Part shown: one piece after another, positions 6,993 to 14,251 of the stretch | Layout of the letters: every line of letters begins with the position of its first letter | How positions within the stretch are numbered: the stretch's first letter is position 1 | NCBI GenBank assembly: GCA_038065115.1 | Contig: JBBTRS010000035.1 | Span: 1-15,692 of the forward strand | Direction of reading: 5' to 3' | Length of the DNA: 15,692 nt | Origin: MFKM01 sp038065115 | Lineage (GTDB): Bacteria > Patescibacteriota > Minisyncoccia > UBA6257 > MFKM01 | The notes under the pieces: generated by a model | The model's database searches: none | What the model saw: the letters and a program-made list of their open reading frames with translations, nothing else | Told to the model about the DNA's origin: nothing | Program-made: the position numbers and the translations under genes

Positions 6993-8771
6993 ATGTCCGA
7001 CAATCAATTAAATAAAATTCGTCATTCCTTATCGCATATTGTGGCGGCGGCGGTTCAGGAACTATTTCCGGGAACAAAATTCGGAATCGGACCGGCCATT
7101 GAAAATGGTTTTTATTACGATTTTGACTTGCCCGTCATAGCTTCCAATAAGAACGAGCTCTCGCCCGAAGACCTGCCGAAAATTGAAAAACGGATGAAAG
7201 AGCTGATAAAACAGAATGTTGCTTTCAAAAGAGAGCTGATTTCCAAAGATAAAGCCAAAAAAATATTTAAAGGCCAGACTTACAAACTAGAGCTTATTAA
7301 AGAACTCGGCAAGGAATCAATCACTGTTTATGAAACCTGCAAACCTAAAACTAAAGACCAGGAACCCAAGACTTATTTCATAGATTTATGCGCCGGCCCT
7401 CACGTAAAAAACACCAAAGAAATAGACCCCGAAGCTTTTAAATTGGTAAAAATTGCCGGCGCTTATTGGAAAGGCGAAGAAAAAAATCCAATGCTCACCC
7501 GAATTTACGGTTTGGCTTTTTTAACCAAGAAAGAATTAGTTGATTATATTCAAAAACAAACCGAGGCCGAAAAAAGAGACCACCGGTTGCTCGGCCAAAA
7601 ATTAGACCTTTTTCATTTTGACGAAGAATTCGGTTTGGGACTTCCCCTGTGGCACCCCAAGGGAGCGTTGTTAAGACAAATAATTGAAGATTACTGCGTC
7701 AAAGAATATCTTCAAAATAACTACCAACTCCTCCGAACCCCTCACATCGCTAATCTTAATTTGTGGAAAAAATCGGGCCACTGGAATTTTTATCGCGAAA
7801 ATATGTATTCGCCGATGGAAGTGGAAGAAGAAAATTACATCGTCAAACCGATGAATTGTCCGGGCCATATTTTAATTTACAACCATCAACCGAAAAGCTA
7901 TCGCGATTTGCCATTGCGTTACGCGGAATTGGGAACGGTTTATCGTTTTGAAAAATCAGGGGTGTTGCACGGCTTGATTCGGGTGCGCGGTTTTACTCAA
8001 GACGACGCGCATATTTTCTGCGTTCCGGAACAACTCAATCAAGAAATCGCCTCCTGTCTAAAACTTGGCTTAAAAATACTCAAAGCTTTCGGTTTTAAAG
8101 AATACGATATTTATCTCTCCACCAGACCCAAAAAATATATCGGCGCCCTCAAAAACTGGAAAAAAGCCACCGCGGCTTTAAAATACGCCTTGGAAGAAAA
8201 CAAGCTTGAATACCAAATTGATCCCGGCGAAGGCGTTTTTTACGGCCCCAAAATTGATTTAAAAATCAAAGATTCTCTGGGCCGGCCCTGGCAATGCACC
8301 ACCATTCAGGTTGATTTCAATCTGCCGGAAAAATTCAATCTGGCCTATACCAATCAAAAAGGAGAGAAAGAACAGCCGATAATGATTCACCGGGCGCTCC
8401 TTGGTTCAATTGAGCGTTTTATCGGCGTGCTTTTGGAACATTTCGCCGGCGCTCTGCCTTTGTGGCTCTCCCCCGTTCAAGCGGAAATAATCAATATCGG
8501 AGCGGCTCATCAAAAATACGCTCAAGAAATTTATTCCCAATTATTTAAAAATGGCATTCGCGTCAATCTTAGCAACGAGAACTTAACCGTTTCCAAACGC
8601 ATTCGCGAAGCCGAAATTCAAAAAATCCCTTATATTTTGGTGGTTGGCGATAAAGAATTAGCCAACAACACAATCAATATCCGCCATTATCGGCGCGGCC
8701 AGGAAGGCGAAATCAAACTGGAAAAATTGCTTGAACAGATAAATCAAGAAATTGAAAACAAAACGATTTAA
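6993..8771 (+). CDS. thrS: Threonyl-tRNA synthetase lacking the TGS domain
   Basis: Charges tRNA-Thr in the cytoplasm. The 592 residues begin directly in the editing domain: HSLSH at 11-15 (HxxxH) and CAGPH with Cys133 and His137 form its metal/editing site. The class II core follows, with Cys289 (MNCPGH), His340 (DDAHIFC) and His466 (MIHRALLGSIERF) as the zinc ligands. Motif 2 carries YRFEKSG and LHGLIRVRGF. The anticodon-binding domain occupies about the last 110 residues. The N-terminal TGS domain (about 60 residues) is missing. This is not a start-site error, because an in-frame TAA lies 12 nt upstream of the ATG. No clear SD is present. The next promoter begins 5 nt after the stop. Confidence 0.97.
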   Translation: MSDNQLNKIRHSLSHIVAAAVQELFPGTKFGIGPAIENGFYYDFDLPVIASNKNELSPEDLPKIEKRMKELIKQNVAFKRELISKDKAKKIFKGQTYKLELIKELGKESITVYETCKPKTKDQEPKTYFIDLCAGPHVKNTKEIDPEAFKLVKIAGAYWKGEEKNPMLTRIYGLAFLTKKELVDYIQKQTEAEKRDHRLLGQKLDLFHFDEEFGLGLPLWHPKGALLRQIIEDYCVKEYLQNNYQLLRTPHIANLNLWKKSGHWNFYRENMYSPMEVEEENYIVKPMNCPGHILIYNHQPKSYRDLPLRYAELGTVYRFEKSGVLHGLIRVRGFTQDDAHIFCVPEQLNQEIASCLKLGLKILKAFGFKEYDIYLSTRPKKYIGALKNWKKATAALKYALEENKLEYQIDPGEGVFYGPKIDLKIKDSLGRPWQCTTIQVDFNLPEKFNLAYTNQKGEKEQPIMIHRALLGSIERFIGVLLEHFAGALPLWLSPVQAEIINIGAAHQKYAQEIYSQLFKNGIRVNLSNENLTVSKRIREAEIQKIPYILVVGDKELANNTINIRHYRRGQEGEIKLEKLLEQINQEIENKTI

Positions 8772-8775
8772 AAAC

Positions 8776-8804
8776 TTGACTTAAATTACCGAATCTGCTA
8801 TACA
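8776..8804 (+). promoter_or_regulatory. Strong promoter of the small ORF and LysM-like gene
   Basis: TTGACT (8776-8781), a 17-nt spacer and TATACA (8799-8804). It sits immediately after the thrS stop and about 48 nt ahead of the small ORF at 8852. Confidence 0.75.
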
Positions 8805-8851
8805 AATAGATAGCTATTTTATAAAAAACAAAAAAGAAAGGAGGGTTAAAA

Positions 8852-8938
8852 ATGGCAAGAAACCATATTCGTTGGTTGATGAGGCCTGTAGCCCATTGCA
8901 AAGAGGGTTGCAGTACGAAGTCCTGGGCACGACGCTAA
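8852..8938 (+). CDS. 28-residue small ORF, possible leader peptide
   Basis: A strong promoter, an excellent SD (AAAGGAGGG, about 6 nt before the ATG) and a 28-codon frame ending in TAA mark a translated micro-gene. The peptide is basic: it starts MARNHIRW, has HCKEGC in the middle and ends SWARR. The stretch is more GC-rich than its flanks. The RNA can fold: TGCAA pairs with TTGCA around AGAGGG, and GCCCA (8890-8894) pairs with TGGGC. The same GGGC region can instead pair with TGCC before a T-run at 8943-8949, a weak terminator-like form. It may be a leader peptide controlling the LysM-like gene 59 nt downstream, a stand-alone small protein, or a structured RNA. No known family is recognised. 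Confidence 0.55.
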   Translation: MARNHIRWLMRPVAHCKEGCSTKSWARR

Positions 8939-8997
8939 ACTGCCTTTTTTTATTCGTTGCATTTTAATTTTCAAGTTTTAACAAAAAAGGAGGAAAG

Positions 8998-9498
8998 ATG
9001 AGAAGATATGGGTTGTTGTTTTGGTTGATTTTTATTGTAGCGATAGTCTTGGGCGTTTTATTAGGGCGAATAGACAGTCTTCGAAAAGAATTGACTCGCG
9101 CCCGGCAATCAGTTGTAATCGCCCAACAGCAGACGCAAACTCAAGAAGGCCGGATAGCTCAACTTTCCAAGGAAATTTCGCTGCTTTCCAGAAAACTGGA
9201 AGCCGCGAAAACTTATCAGCTTTTAAGCTATAAGCTGAAAAGCGGAGATACCTTATATGGTCTTTTCGGTCATGCTTGGAAAAAAATAGTGAAAACTGAA
9301 AATGCCGAATATGTTAAACTGCCAGCCGGAAAAAATATCAATTTCCGGGGATATACGCGCCGCGTTAAAAAAGGAGAAAATTTCTCTAAATTATTCGGGA
9401 GAAATTGGAAACGGATCGCGTATCTCAACGGATTTTGCCTCCAACAAGCGAATATCCTGCCGGCGGGAAAAATCCTAAAAATTCCCGCCATTTTATAA
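8998..9498 (+). CDS. Membrane-anchored coiled-coil protein with two LysM-like modules
   Basis: This 166-residue protein has one N-terminal transmembrane helix (about 4-24), a coiled coil (about 25-72) and two LysM-like modules outside the membrane. The first starts YKLKSGDTLYGLFG, near residue 78. The second starts RRVKKGENFSKLFG and ends NILPAGKILKIP, the typical LysM closing strand. LysM modules usually bind peptidoglycan, so a role at the cell wall is inferred. An SD AAGGAGG lies just before the ATG and a terminator lies at 9512-9542. It is probably transcribed from 8776-8804 through the small ORF. Confidence 0.8.
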   Translation: MRRYGLLFWLIFIVAIVLGVLLGRIDSLRKELTRARQSVVIAQQQTQTQEGRIAQLSKEISLLSRKLEAAKTYQLLSYKLKSGDTLYGLFGHAWKKIVKTENAEYVKLPAGKNINFRGYTRRVKKGENFSKLFGRNWKRIAYLNGFCLQQANILPAGKILKIPAIL

Positions 9499-9511
9499 AA
9501 ACACCGCCGCG

Positions 9512-9542
9512 AAATGCCTCGACAAACATCGGGGCATTTTTT
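9512..9542 (+). terminator. Rho-independent terminator of the LysM-like gene
   Basis: AAATGCCTCGA (9512-9522) pairs with TCGGGGCATTT (9529-9539) with one U-G wobble and a 6-nt loop, followed by Ts. It lies 14 nt after the stop. Confidence 0.85.
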
Positions 9543-9544
9543 CT

Positions 9545-9573
9545 TTAAAAGAAAAATTAAAATAATCTATAAT
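9545..9573 (+). promoter_or_regulatory. Promoter of miaA, probably giving a leaderless mRNA
   Basis: TTAAAA (9545-9550), a 17-nt spacer and consensus TATAAT (9568-9573). The usual start point, 7 nt beyond the -10 box, falls on the A of the ATG at 9581. Confidence 0.6.
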
Positions 9574-10477
9574 GAATTCAATGAGAAATCTGAAACCGAA
9601 AATAATCGTCATCCTTGGACCGACGGCCTCGGGAAAATCAAAGTTAGCCGTAAAAATCGCTAAAAAAGTAAAAGGCGAAATAGTTTCAGCCGATTCCCGA
9701 CAGGTTTACAAAGGATTGGATATCGGCGCGGAAAAAATAACCAAGAAAGAAATGAATGGCGTTAAGCATTATATGCTTGACATCATTAAGCCCCGGAAAA
9801 TTTACACCGTTGTTCAATACCAAAAAGCGGCCAAAAAAATTCTGAAGCAAATTTTTAAAAAACGGAAGATTCCCTTAATTGCGGGCGGCAGCGGATTTTA
9901 CATTGACGCCCTGATTTACGATTATAAATTGCCGGCAATCGCTCCTCAAAAAAATTTGCGGAAACGGCTTGAAAAAAAATCCGCCGCAGAACTTTTTAAA
10001 TCGCTTCAAAGCCTTGATCCGAAAAGAGCAACCAATATTGACCCTCATAATAAAAGAAGGCTGGTTAGGGCTTTAGAAATCGTTTTAAAAACCGGAACGC
10101 CGGTTCCGGAATTAAAAAAACAATCACCTTACCGAATTCTTAAAATCGGCCTTAGAAAATCACCAAATCAGCTTCGCCAATTAATCGGCTCGAGATTAAA
10201 AAAAACGCTAAAAAAGGGGCTAGTCAAAGAAGTGGAAAAACTTAACCGGGAAGGATTGAGCTGGAAGCGCTTGGAAGAATTGGGTTTGGAATATCGCCTG
10301 ACCAGCTATTATCTCCGCGGATTGATTTCTTACGAGCAAATGGCCAAACAGATGCAAAAAGAAATCTATCGCTATGCCAAACGCCAAATGACTTGGTTTA
10401 AAAAAGATAAAAACATCCACTGGGTTAAAAAACAAAACAGAGCCTATTCTTTGATAAAAAAATTCTTATTGCCGTGA
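9572..10477 (+). CDS. miaA: tRNA dimethylallyltransferase
   Basis: Transfers a dimethylallyl group to N6 of A37 in tRNAs reading UNN codons. The 301-residue frame shows the P-loop GPTASGKS (16-23), SADSRQVYKGLDIG (39-52), AGGSGFYIDALI near 104-115, and the DPHNKRRLVRALEI segment of the tRNA-binding region; the length is normal for the family. The ATG at 9572 lies inside the -10 box, so the true start is more likely the ATG at 9581 (Met4), on which transcription should begin. Neither ATG has an SD. The gene converges on gatB with 18 nt between stops and no clear terminator. Confidence 0.95.
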   Translation: MNSMRNLKPKIIVILGPTASGKSKLAVKIAKKVKGEIVSADSRQVYKGLDIGAEKITKKEMNGVKHYMLDIIKPRKIYTVVQYQKAAKKILKQIFKKRKIPLIAGGSGFYIDALIYDYKLPAIAPQKNLRKRLEKKSAAELFKSLQSLDPKRATNIDPHNKRRLVRALEIVLKTGTPVPELKKQSPYRILKIGLRKSPNQLRQLIGSRLKKTLKKGLVKEVEKLNREGLSWKRLEELGLEYRLTSYYLRGLISYEQMAKQMQKEIYRYAKRQMTWFKKDKNIHWVKKQNRAYSLIKKFLLP

Positions 10478-10495
10478 ATCCGCTAGAAATGTTTT

Positions 10496-11920
10496 CTAAG
10501 AAAGCAGGTATTTTTCAAAAAGTTTTTTTAGAATTTCGGGATTGGCTTGGCCTTTAAGTTCCTTCATCGCCTGACCGATTAAAAACTGCAAAGCGTTGGC
10601 TTTGCCTTTTTGGTAATCTTGAAGCGCCGCTGGATTTTCCGCCATCACCTTTTCTATGGTCTTATTGATTATCGCTTCGTCAGAAATCTGGCTTAATCCT
10701 TTTTCCCCTATAATTTGCCGCGGATTTAAACCAGTCAAAAACATTTCTTTCAAAACGTCCTTGGCGATTCGGCTGGAAATCTCGTCTTCGGCAATTAAAC
10801 AAACCAGTTCAGCTAATTGTTTCGGATTGATTTTTAACCCTCTTAAAGCAATGCCTTGTTCGGTCATCAGGCCAAAGAGGTCGGAAGTTAAATAGTTATA
10901 AAGAATTTGGAATTTGGAATTTGGAATTTGGAATTTAAGTTCTTTTGCTACTTTTTCAAAATAATCGGCGATGCAAGAATCTCCGATGAGGATTTCTATC
11001 TGGGCTGGGGCTAAATTGTATTCTTGAGTAAAACGAGCTCTTTTTTCAACCGGCAATTCGGGAAGAGAAAGCCTTAGTTCCTCAAGACTGAATTTAGTCA
11101 AATCCAACGGCGGTAAATCAGGTTCCGGAAAATAACGATAATCGTGCGATGCTTCTTTTGAACGCTGGCTTCCAACGGTAACTCCAGCTATATTTTTTGC
11201 CACCGCGGTTCCGTAAGTTTCTTGAGCAACGCTACCGCCTGCTTCCAGGATTTTTTTCTGTCTCTCAATTTCTTCATTTATGGCTTTTTTGATCGTAGCG
11301 AACGAGTTTAGATTCTTTATTTCCACTTTAGTTCCCAAGACACTGTCTTCGGAAACACTGATATTTACCTCAATTCTCATTTGTCCTTTCTCCATATTGG
11401 CATGGGAAATTCCCAGATAACGCAAAATCAATTGCAATTCTCTGGCAAAAGTTATAGCTTCTTCGGCGCTGCGAATATTCGGTTCAGTTACCAACTCCAT
11501 CAAAGGAATTCCAGCGCGATTAAAATCTATCAGTGAACCACCTTTGACATGAACAAGCCGGGCCGTGTCTTCTTCTAAGTGAATTCTAGTGATTTTTACT
11601 CCAGCCAAATATCCGCCTTCCACTAATGGCTGTTGATACTGGGAAATCTGGTAGCCCTTTGGCAAATCGGGATAAAAATAGCTCTTTCGATCAAATCGGG
11701 AAACCGAGGGAATTGTTCCGCCGACCGCCAAGCCCAATTTAAGAACCGAATTTACGGCTTCCCTGTTTATAACCGGCATTGTCCCCGGATGCCCCAGGCA
11801 AATCGGGCAAGTATTAAAATTAGCCCGAACCTCGTCGGGATTATTGAAACAACCGCAAAACATTTTACTTTCGGTCTTCAACTCAATGTGGATTTCAAGA
11901 CCGATGGTGGGTTGATACAT
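10496..11920 (-). CDS. gatB: Asp-tRNA(Asn)/Glu-tRNA(Gln) amidotransferase subunit B
   Basis: Kinase and tRNA-binding subunit of GatCAB, which amidates mischarged Glu-tRNA(Gln) or Asp-tRNA(Asn). The 474 residues match the usual length. Visible: GLEIHIEL at the start, four zinc cysteines (Cys22, Cys24, Cys38, Cys41), the signature DLPKGYQISQYQ (85-96), HLEEDTARLVH, and GIPLMELVTEP. The C-terminal half is the helical plus YqeY-type tail. Residues about 329-340 are encoded by a 7-bp tandem repeat (KFQIPNS then KFQI), an unusual low-complexity insertion just before the tail. gatA and gatC are not in the window. The gene follows tmk by 12 nt with no SD, so it is probably cotranscribed with tmk. Confidence 0.96.
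   Translation of the reverse strand: MYQPTIGLEIHIELKTESKMFCGCFNNPDEVRANFNTCPICLGHPGTMPVINREAVNSVLKLGLAVGGTIPSVSRFDRKSYFYPDLPKGYQISQYQQPLVEGGYLAGVKITRIHLEEDTARLVHVKGGSLIDFNRAGIPLMELVTEPNIRSAEEAITFARELQLILRYLGISHANMEKGQMRIEVNISVSEDSVLGTKVEIKNLNSFATIKKAINEEIERQKKILEAGGSVAQETYGTAVAKNIAGVTVGSQRSKEASHDYRYFPEPDLPPLDLTKFSLEELRLSLPELPVEKRARFTQEYNLAPAQIEILIGDSCIADYFEKVAKELKFQIPNSKFQILYNYLTSDLFGLMTEQGIALRGLKINPKQLAELVCLIAEDEISSRIAKDVLKEMFLTGLNPRQIIGEKGLSQISDEAIINKTIEKVMAENPAALQDYQKGKANALQFLIGQAMKELKGQANPEILKKLFEKYLLS
10903..10936. repeat. 7-bp tandem repeat inside gatB
   Basis: GAATTTG is repeated four times, followed by a six-base partial unit (34 bp). Three units equal 21 bp, so the current copy number keeps the frame and encodes a 7-residue period. 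A gain or loss of one unit would shift the frame. Confidence 0.9.
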
Positions 11921-11932
11921 ATATTAAAAATT

Positions 11933-12544
11933 CTAATTTCTAAACAATTTTAAATTATTTTTAATCTCGGAGTGGACTTTTGAAATATTTTTCTCTCCGT
12001 TTATAACTATAACATTATTAAATTTCTTAAAAATATTTTTATAGTTTTGATAAACTTTTTTTAGTTTATTCTCCACTTCAAATAAAGTTTGTTTTTCGCC
12101 TCTTTTTTTGACTCTCAAGAAACTGGTTTTCGGTTTGGTATTAAGAAAAAAAGTGAAATCGGGCAGTAAAAATTTATCATTGATTTTTAACAGATAACTC
12201 AAAGGAACGTCTAAGCTTCCGTAAGCGAAAGAAGAAAAAAAATATCTATCGGAAATAATGATTATGCCTTTTTTAAGATTGGGAATAATAATTTTATTCA
12301 AATGCTCTTTTCTGTCTTGGGCATATAATTCCTGAAGTTTTTTGGGCAAAATCTTTATCTTTTTATCCAAAGCTTTTCGGATTAACCGACCCGCAGCTGA
12401 ATCTAGGGTCGGCTCTTTGGTTATCAAAACCTTAAAACCCTTATTTGTTATAAATTCAGTTAAAAGTTTTACTTGGGTGCTTTGGCCCGAACCGTCCAAC
12501 CCTTCCAAAACAATGAATTTTCCTTTATATAAATTATCAAACAT
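11933..12544 (-). CDS. tmk: Thymidylate kinase
   Basis: Phosphorylates dTMP to dTDP. The 203 residues match the family length. The P-loop region reads EGLDGSGQST (14-23), the dTMP-site DRY is at 99-101 followed by SSFAYG, and a RGEK segment lies in the LID region. The lysine of the canonical GKST P-loop is replaced by Gln21 (codon CAA, read directly). It sits just after thyX in the thymidylate block and 12 nt before gatB. The ATG directly follows the T-tract of the thyX terminator; a promoter overlapping that hairpin (12568-12596) would give a leader of about 16 nt with only an AAGG at its 5' end. Confidence 0.92.
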   Translation of the reverse strand: MFDNLYKGKFIVLEGLDGSGQSTQVKLLTEFITNKGFKVLITKEPTLDSAAGRLIRKALDKKIKILPKKLQELYAQDRKEHLNKIIIPNLKKGIIIISDRYFFSSFAYGSLDVPLSYLLKINDKFLLPDFTFFLNTKPKTSFLRVKKRGEKQTLFEVENKLKKVYQNYKNIFKKFNNVIVINGEKNISKVHSEIKNNLKLFRN

Positions 12545-12552
12545 AAAAAAAT

Positions 12553-12587
12553 AAGGCCTTCTGAATTATTTTAATTCAGAAGGCCTT
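12553..12587 (-). terminator. Terminator of thyX
   Basis: A perfect 15-bp stem: AAGGCCTTCTGAATT (12553-12567) pairs with 12573-12587 around a 5-nt loop. On the minus strand it is followed by TTATTTTTTT, which runs into the tmk ATG. It could also work rightward, but no plus-strand gene ends there. Confidence 0.85.
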
Positions 12588-12596
12588 TTTGGTCAA
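12568..12596 (-). promoter_or_regulatory. Promoter of tmk-gatB nested in the thyX terminator
   Basis: Minus strand: TTGACC (12591-12596), a 17-nt spacer and TAAAAT (12568-12573). The -10 box covers the terminator loop and the start point falls in the second arm. The tmk transcript would therefore lack the first arm and could not form the terminator. Confidence 0.55.
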
Positions 12597-12602
12597 TTTA
12601 TT

Positions 12603-12626
12603 CCGTTAGGAAATTTTTTCTAACGG
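12603..12626 (-). other. Hairpin after the thyX stop
   Basis: CCGTTAG (12603-12609) pairs with CTAACGG (12620-12626), and an A/T-rich inner part can extend the stem. It lies 3 nt beyond the thyX stop and has no T-tract, so it may protect the 3' end rather than terminate. Confidence 0.5.
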
Positions 12627-12629
12627 GGA

Positions 12630-13244
12630 CTATTCAGAGACGATGTCATCAAAAAGAATAGGGATTCTCTTTTGAAATTCTTTCAGAAGCGGAACGCCGA
12701 TTTCTCGCATCTGTGGATGAGCTCCTCTAGAGCAGCGGACTTTGAAAAAATGCCGCCATTCCCTGATATTGTAAGTCATCACAATTTCCGTCTTCAGAGA
12801 ATTCGGCAGAACCGTTCGCGCTTCCTGAGGCGAAGCTCCCAATTCAATAAGTTGATTATAAGCTCTTTCCGCGGCTTCCATGGCAACTTTCCAGATGAGA
12901 TATTTTTTTTCGTCTTTTACGAAAAAGAACGGCTCAATAACCTGCATCCCCAGCGACTTATAATTACAGTACCTGGTGGATTCCTGGCAATAGGAAGCTA
13001 AGCGATGCCGAACGATCTCGTGAGTGACCCCGCGGTCACAAATCACGCGCACGGTTATTTTTTCGTGCTCAATAACAGCTTCGTGTCCCCTTTCCAAAAC
13101 CCGTTTGATGAAGCTCCGCGCAGATTCCGGAGTGATTTTATCTTCACTCTTGTAACAGACTCGGCCATACTTCTCAAGATTTCTCAAAATTCTTTCGCCA
13201 TCAACATCGTCTTCAACTACAAAATAAGGTCTGATAATCTCCAT
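12630..13244 (-). CDS. thyX: FAD-dependent thymidylate synthase ThyX
   Basis: Makes dTMP from dUMP with methylene-tetrahydrofolate, FAD and NADPH, without producing dihydrofolate. The 204 residues contain the ThyX signature RHRLASYCQES (79-89, RHRx7S), HEAVIEHE (54-61) upstream, and EWRHFFKVRC with AHPQMR in the C-terminal third. A good SD (AAAGGAG) precedes the ATG at 13244. It has its own promoter (13342-13369) and terminator (12553-12587), so it is its own unit between the ThyA-family gene and tmk. A second, unrelated thymidylate synthase lies about 190 nt upstream. Confidence 0.95.
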   Translation of the reverse strand: MEIIRPYFVVEDDVDGERILRNLEKYGRVCYKSEDKITPESARSFIKRVLERGHEAVIEHEKITVRVICDRGVTHEIVRHRLASYCQESTRYCNYKSLGMQVIEPFFFVKDEKKYLIWKVAMEAAERAYNQLIELGASPQEARTVLPNSLKTEIVMTYNIREWRHFFKVRCSRGAHPQMREIGVPLLKEFQKRIPILFDDIVSE

Positions 13245-13341
13245 TCTTTCTCCTTTCTTTCCGCCATTTTCCTACCAATAGGCATGAACTGGCAGATTTT
13301 TGCAATTCTGTTTTTATTTTATTTTAAAGGTTCGGAATTTA

Positions 13342-13369
13342 ATATTAATACAAGTTAAAAAAACGTCAA
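13342..13369 (-). promoter_or_regulatory. Promoter of thyX
   Basis: Minus strand: TTGACG (13364-13369), a 16-nt spacer and TAATAT (13342-13347). It lies just past the terminator of the ThyA-family gene and leaves a leader of about 90 nt in which I see no riboswitch. Confidence 0.55.
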
Positions 13370-13389
13370 GAGGGAGTCAGGCAAGAAAC

Positions 13390-13423
13390 AAAAAAAGACG
13401 CCGCAGATTAACTCTACGGCGTC
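13390..13423 (-). terminator. Terminator of the deaminase/ThyA-family operon
   Basis: GACGCCGTAGA pairs with TCTGCGGCGTC on the minus strand (13397-13407 with 13413-13423, one U-G wobble, 5-nt loop), followed by seven Ts (complement of 13390-13396). It lies just after the stop of the ThyA-family gene. Confidence 0.9.
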
Positions 13424-13435
13424 AAATTATTAAAT

Positions 13436-14239
13436 TTATTTCTTTTCTCTTTTTAAAACGCTTTCGTCTTTTTTCAACCTCATTACAGCAGGCAACCAGG
13501 CATATTCATAAACATGCAGATCTTTGCCTGATACAATCATCGGACCGTCTTCTATACCTATTCTTTCGGCCATATGTTCCTTCAGGAGTTGAATCCCGCC
13601 AAGATTAGCAGGAAAGCCGCCCCAGAGATCCCAACTCCGGAAATAAACCCAGAAATGAAGTTTGTTGTTATCAATCCAGGTATCAATTCCGCGCAGGCAT
13701 TGGGAACTAGTTGAAACCTTTTCGTCTTTATTCCAGGCGTTAGTTATATTTCTTTCCCATAGCAAACCTTTCTTCGCCCGGTCATAAACGATAATTTTCT
13801 CCGTCAGATCTACACCACGATCGTAAAACAGCATAGATTCCGGACGACCCACGGTCATATAACAATGATTGGTCCCATGCCCGGTTTTTCTGTAATGTTC
13901 TACCACCCACTCAATTTGCCACCAGAGATCCTCGCCGTAAGTATAGTGTTCGCTTTCGGTCTTTGTCGGACTCATAAGATACGCAGCGTATTCATTAATA
14001 TAAGCTTCGCTGGTTGGTGGCGGGACATTGGATCCTTCGGGCATTATAGGGGCAAGTGGCCTAGCGCCGGGAGTATTAATTTCCGCGATAATCGGCATTC
14101 CTATTCGGTGGGTCTTTTCGAAACTTCCGGCAGTAATTAAATATTTTCTGCCTTTCTCTATAACCGTATTTAAAATCTGATACCAAGCGTCATCAAGACT
14201 AGTGGCGATTATATGCGCTACTATATTTCCGTTATTCAT
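13436..14239 (-). CDS. Archaeal-type ThyA-family thymidylate synthase
   Basis: Likely makes dTMP from dUMP with methylene-tetrahydrofolate. The ThyA fold is visible: YTYGEDLWWQIE (100-110), Cys181 (catalytic) in SSQCLRGI, FRSWD with Arg201 and Asp204 (the QRSxD phosphate/dUMP motif), GFPANL with Asn212, and KDLHVYE with His242 and Tyr244. The pattern resembles the shorter ThyA proteins of methanogens more than E. coli ThyA. At 267 residues it is longer than those, with a proline-rich insertion near 57-76. Asn212 favours dUMP over dCMP, arguing against a dCMP hydroxymethylase. Strong SD (AAGGAGGTG); the start is 12 nt after the deaminase stop, whose TAA overlaps the SD, so translation is probably coupled. 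Confidence 0.85.
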   Translation of the reverse strand: MNNGNIVAHIIATSLDDAWYQILNTVIEKGRKYLITAGSFEKTHRIGMPIIAEINTPGARPLAPIMPEGSNVPPPTSEAYINEYAAYLMSPTKTESEHYTYGEDLWWQIEWVVEHYRKTGHGTNHCYMTVGRPESMLFYDRGVDLTEKIIVYDRAKKGLLWERNITNAWNKDEKVSTSSQCLRGIDTWIDNNKLHFWVYFRSWDLWGGFPANLGGIQLLKEHMAERIGIEDGPMIVSGKDLHVYEYAWLPAVMRLKKDESVLKREKK

Positions 14240-14251
14240 TGATCCACCTCC

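Noticed and set aside
10478..10495. Shared terminator between convergent miaA and gatB
   Set aside because: Only a 6-bp A/T-rich stem (TAGAAA with TTTCTA) is found, partly inside gatB and without a T-tract.
13217..13285. 22-codon ORF overlapping the thyX start, possible leader peptide
   Set aside because: It has no SD of its own and no recognisable features; it probably arises by chance in a purine-rich leader.
13436..14239. ThyA-family gene as a dCMP hydroxymethylase for modified DNA
   Set aside because: Asn212 in GFPANL is the dUMP-type residue; known dCMP hydroxymethylases have Asp there. No glycosyltransferase or other phage-like modification gene is nearby.
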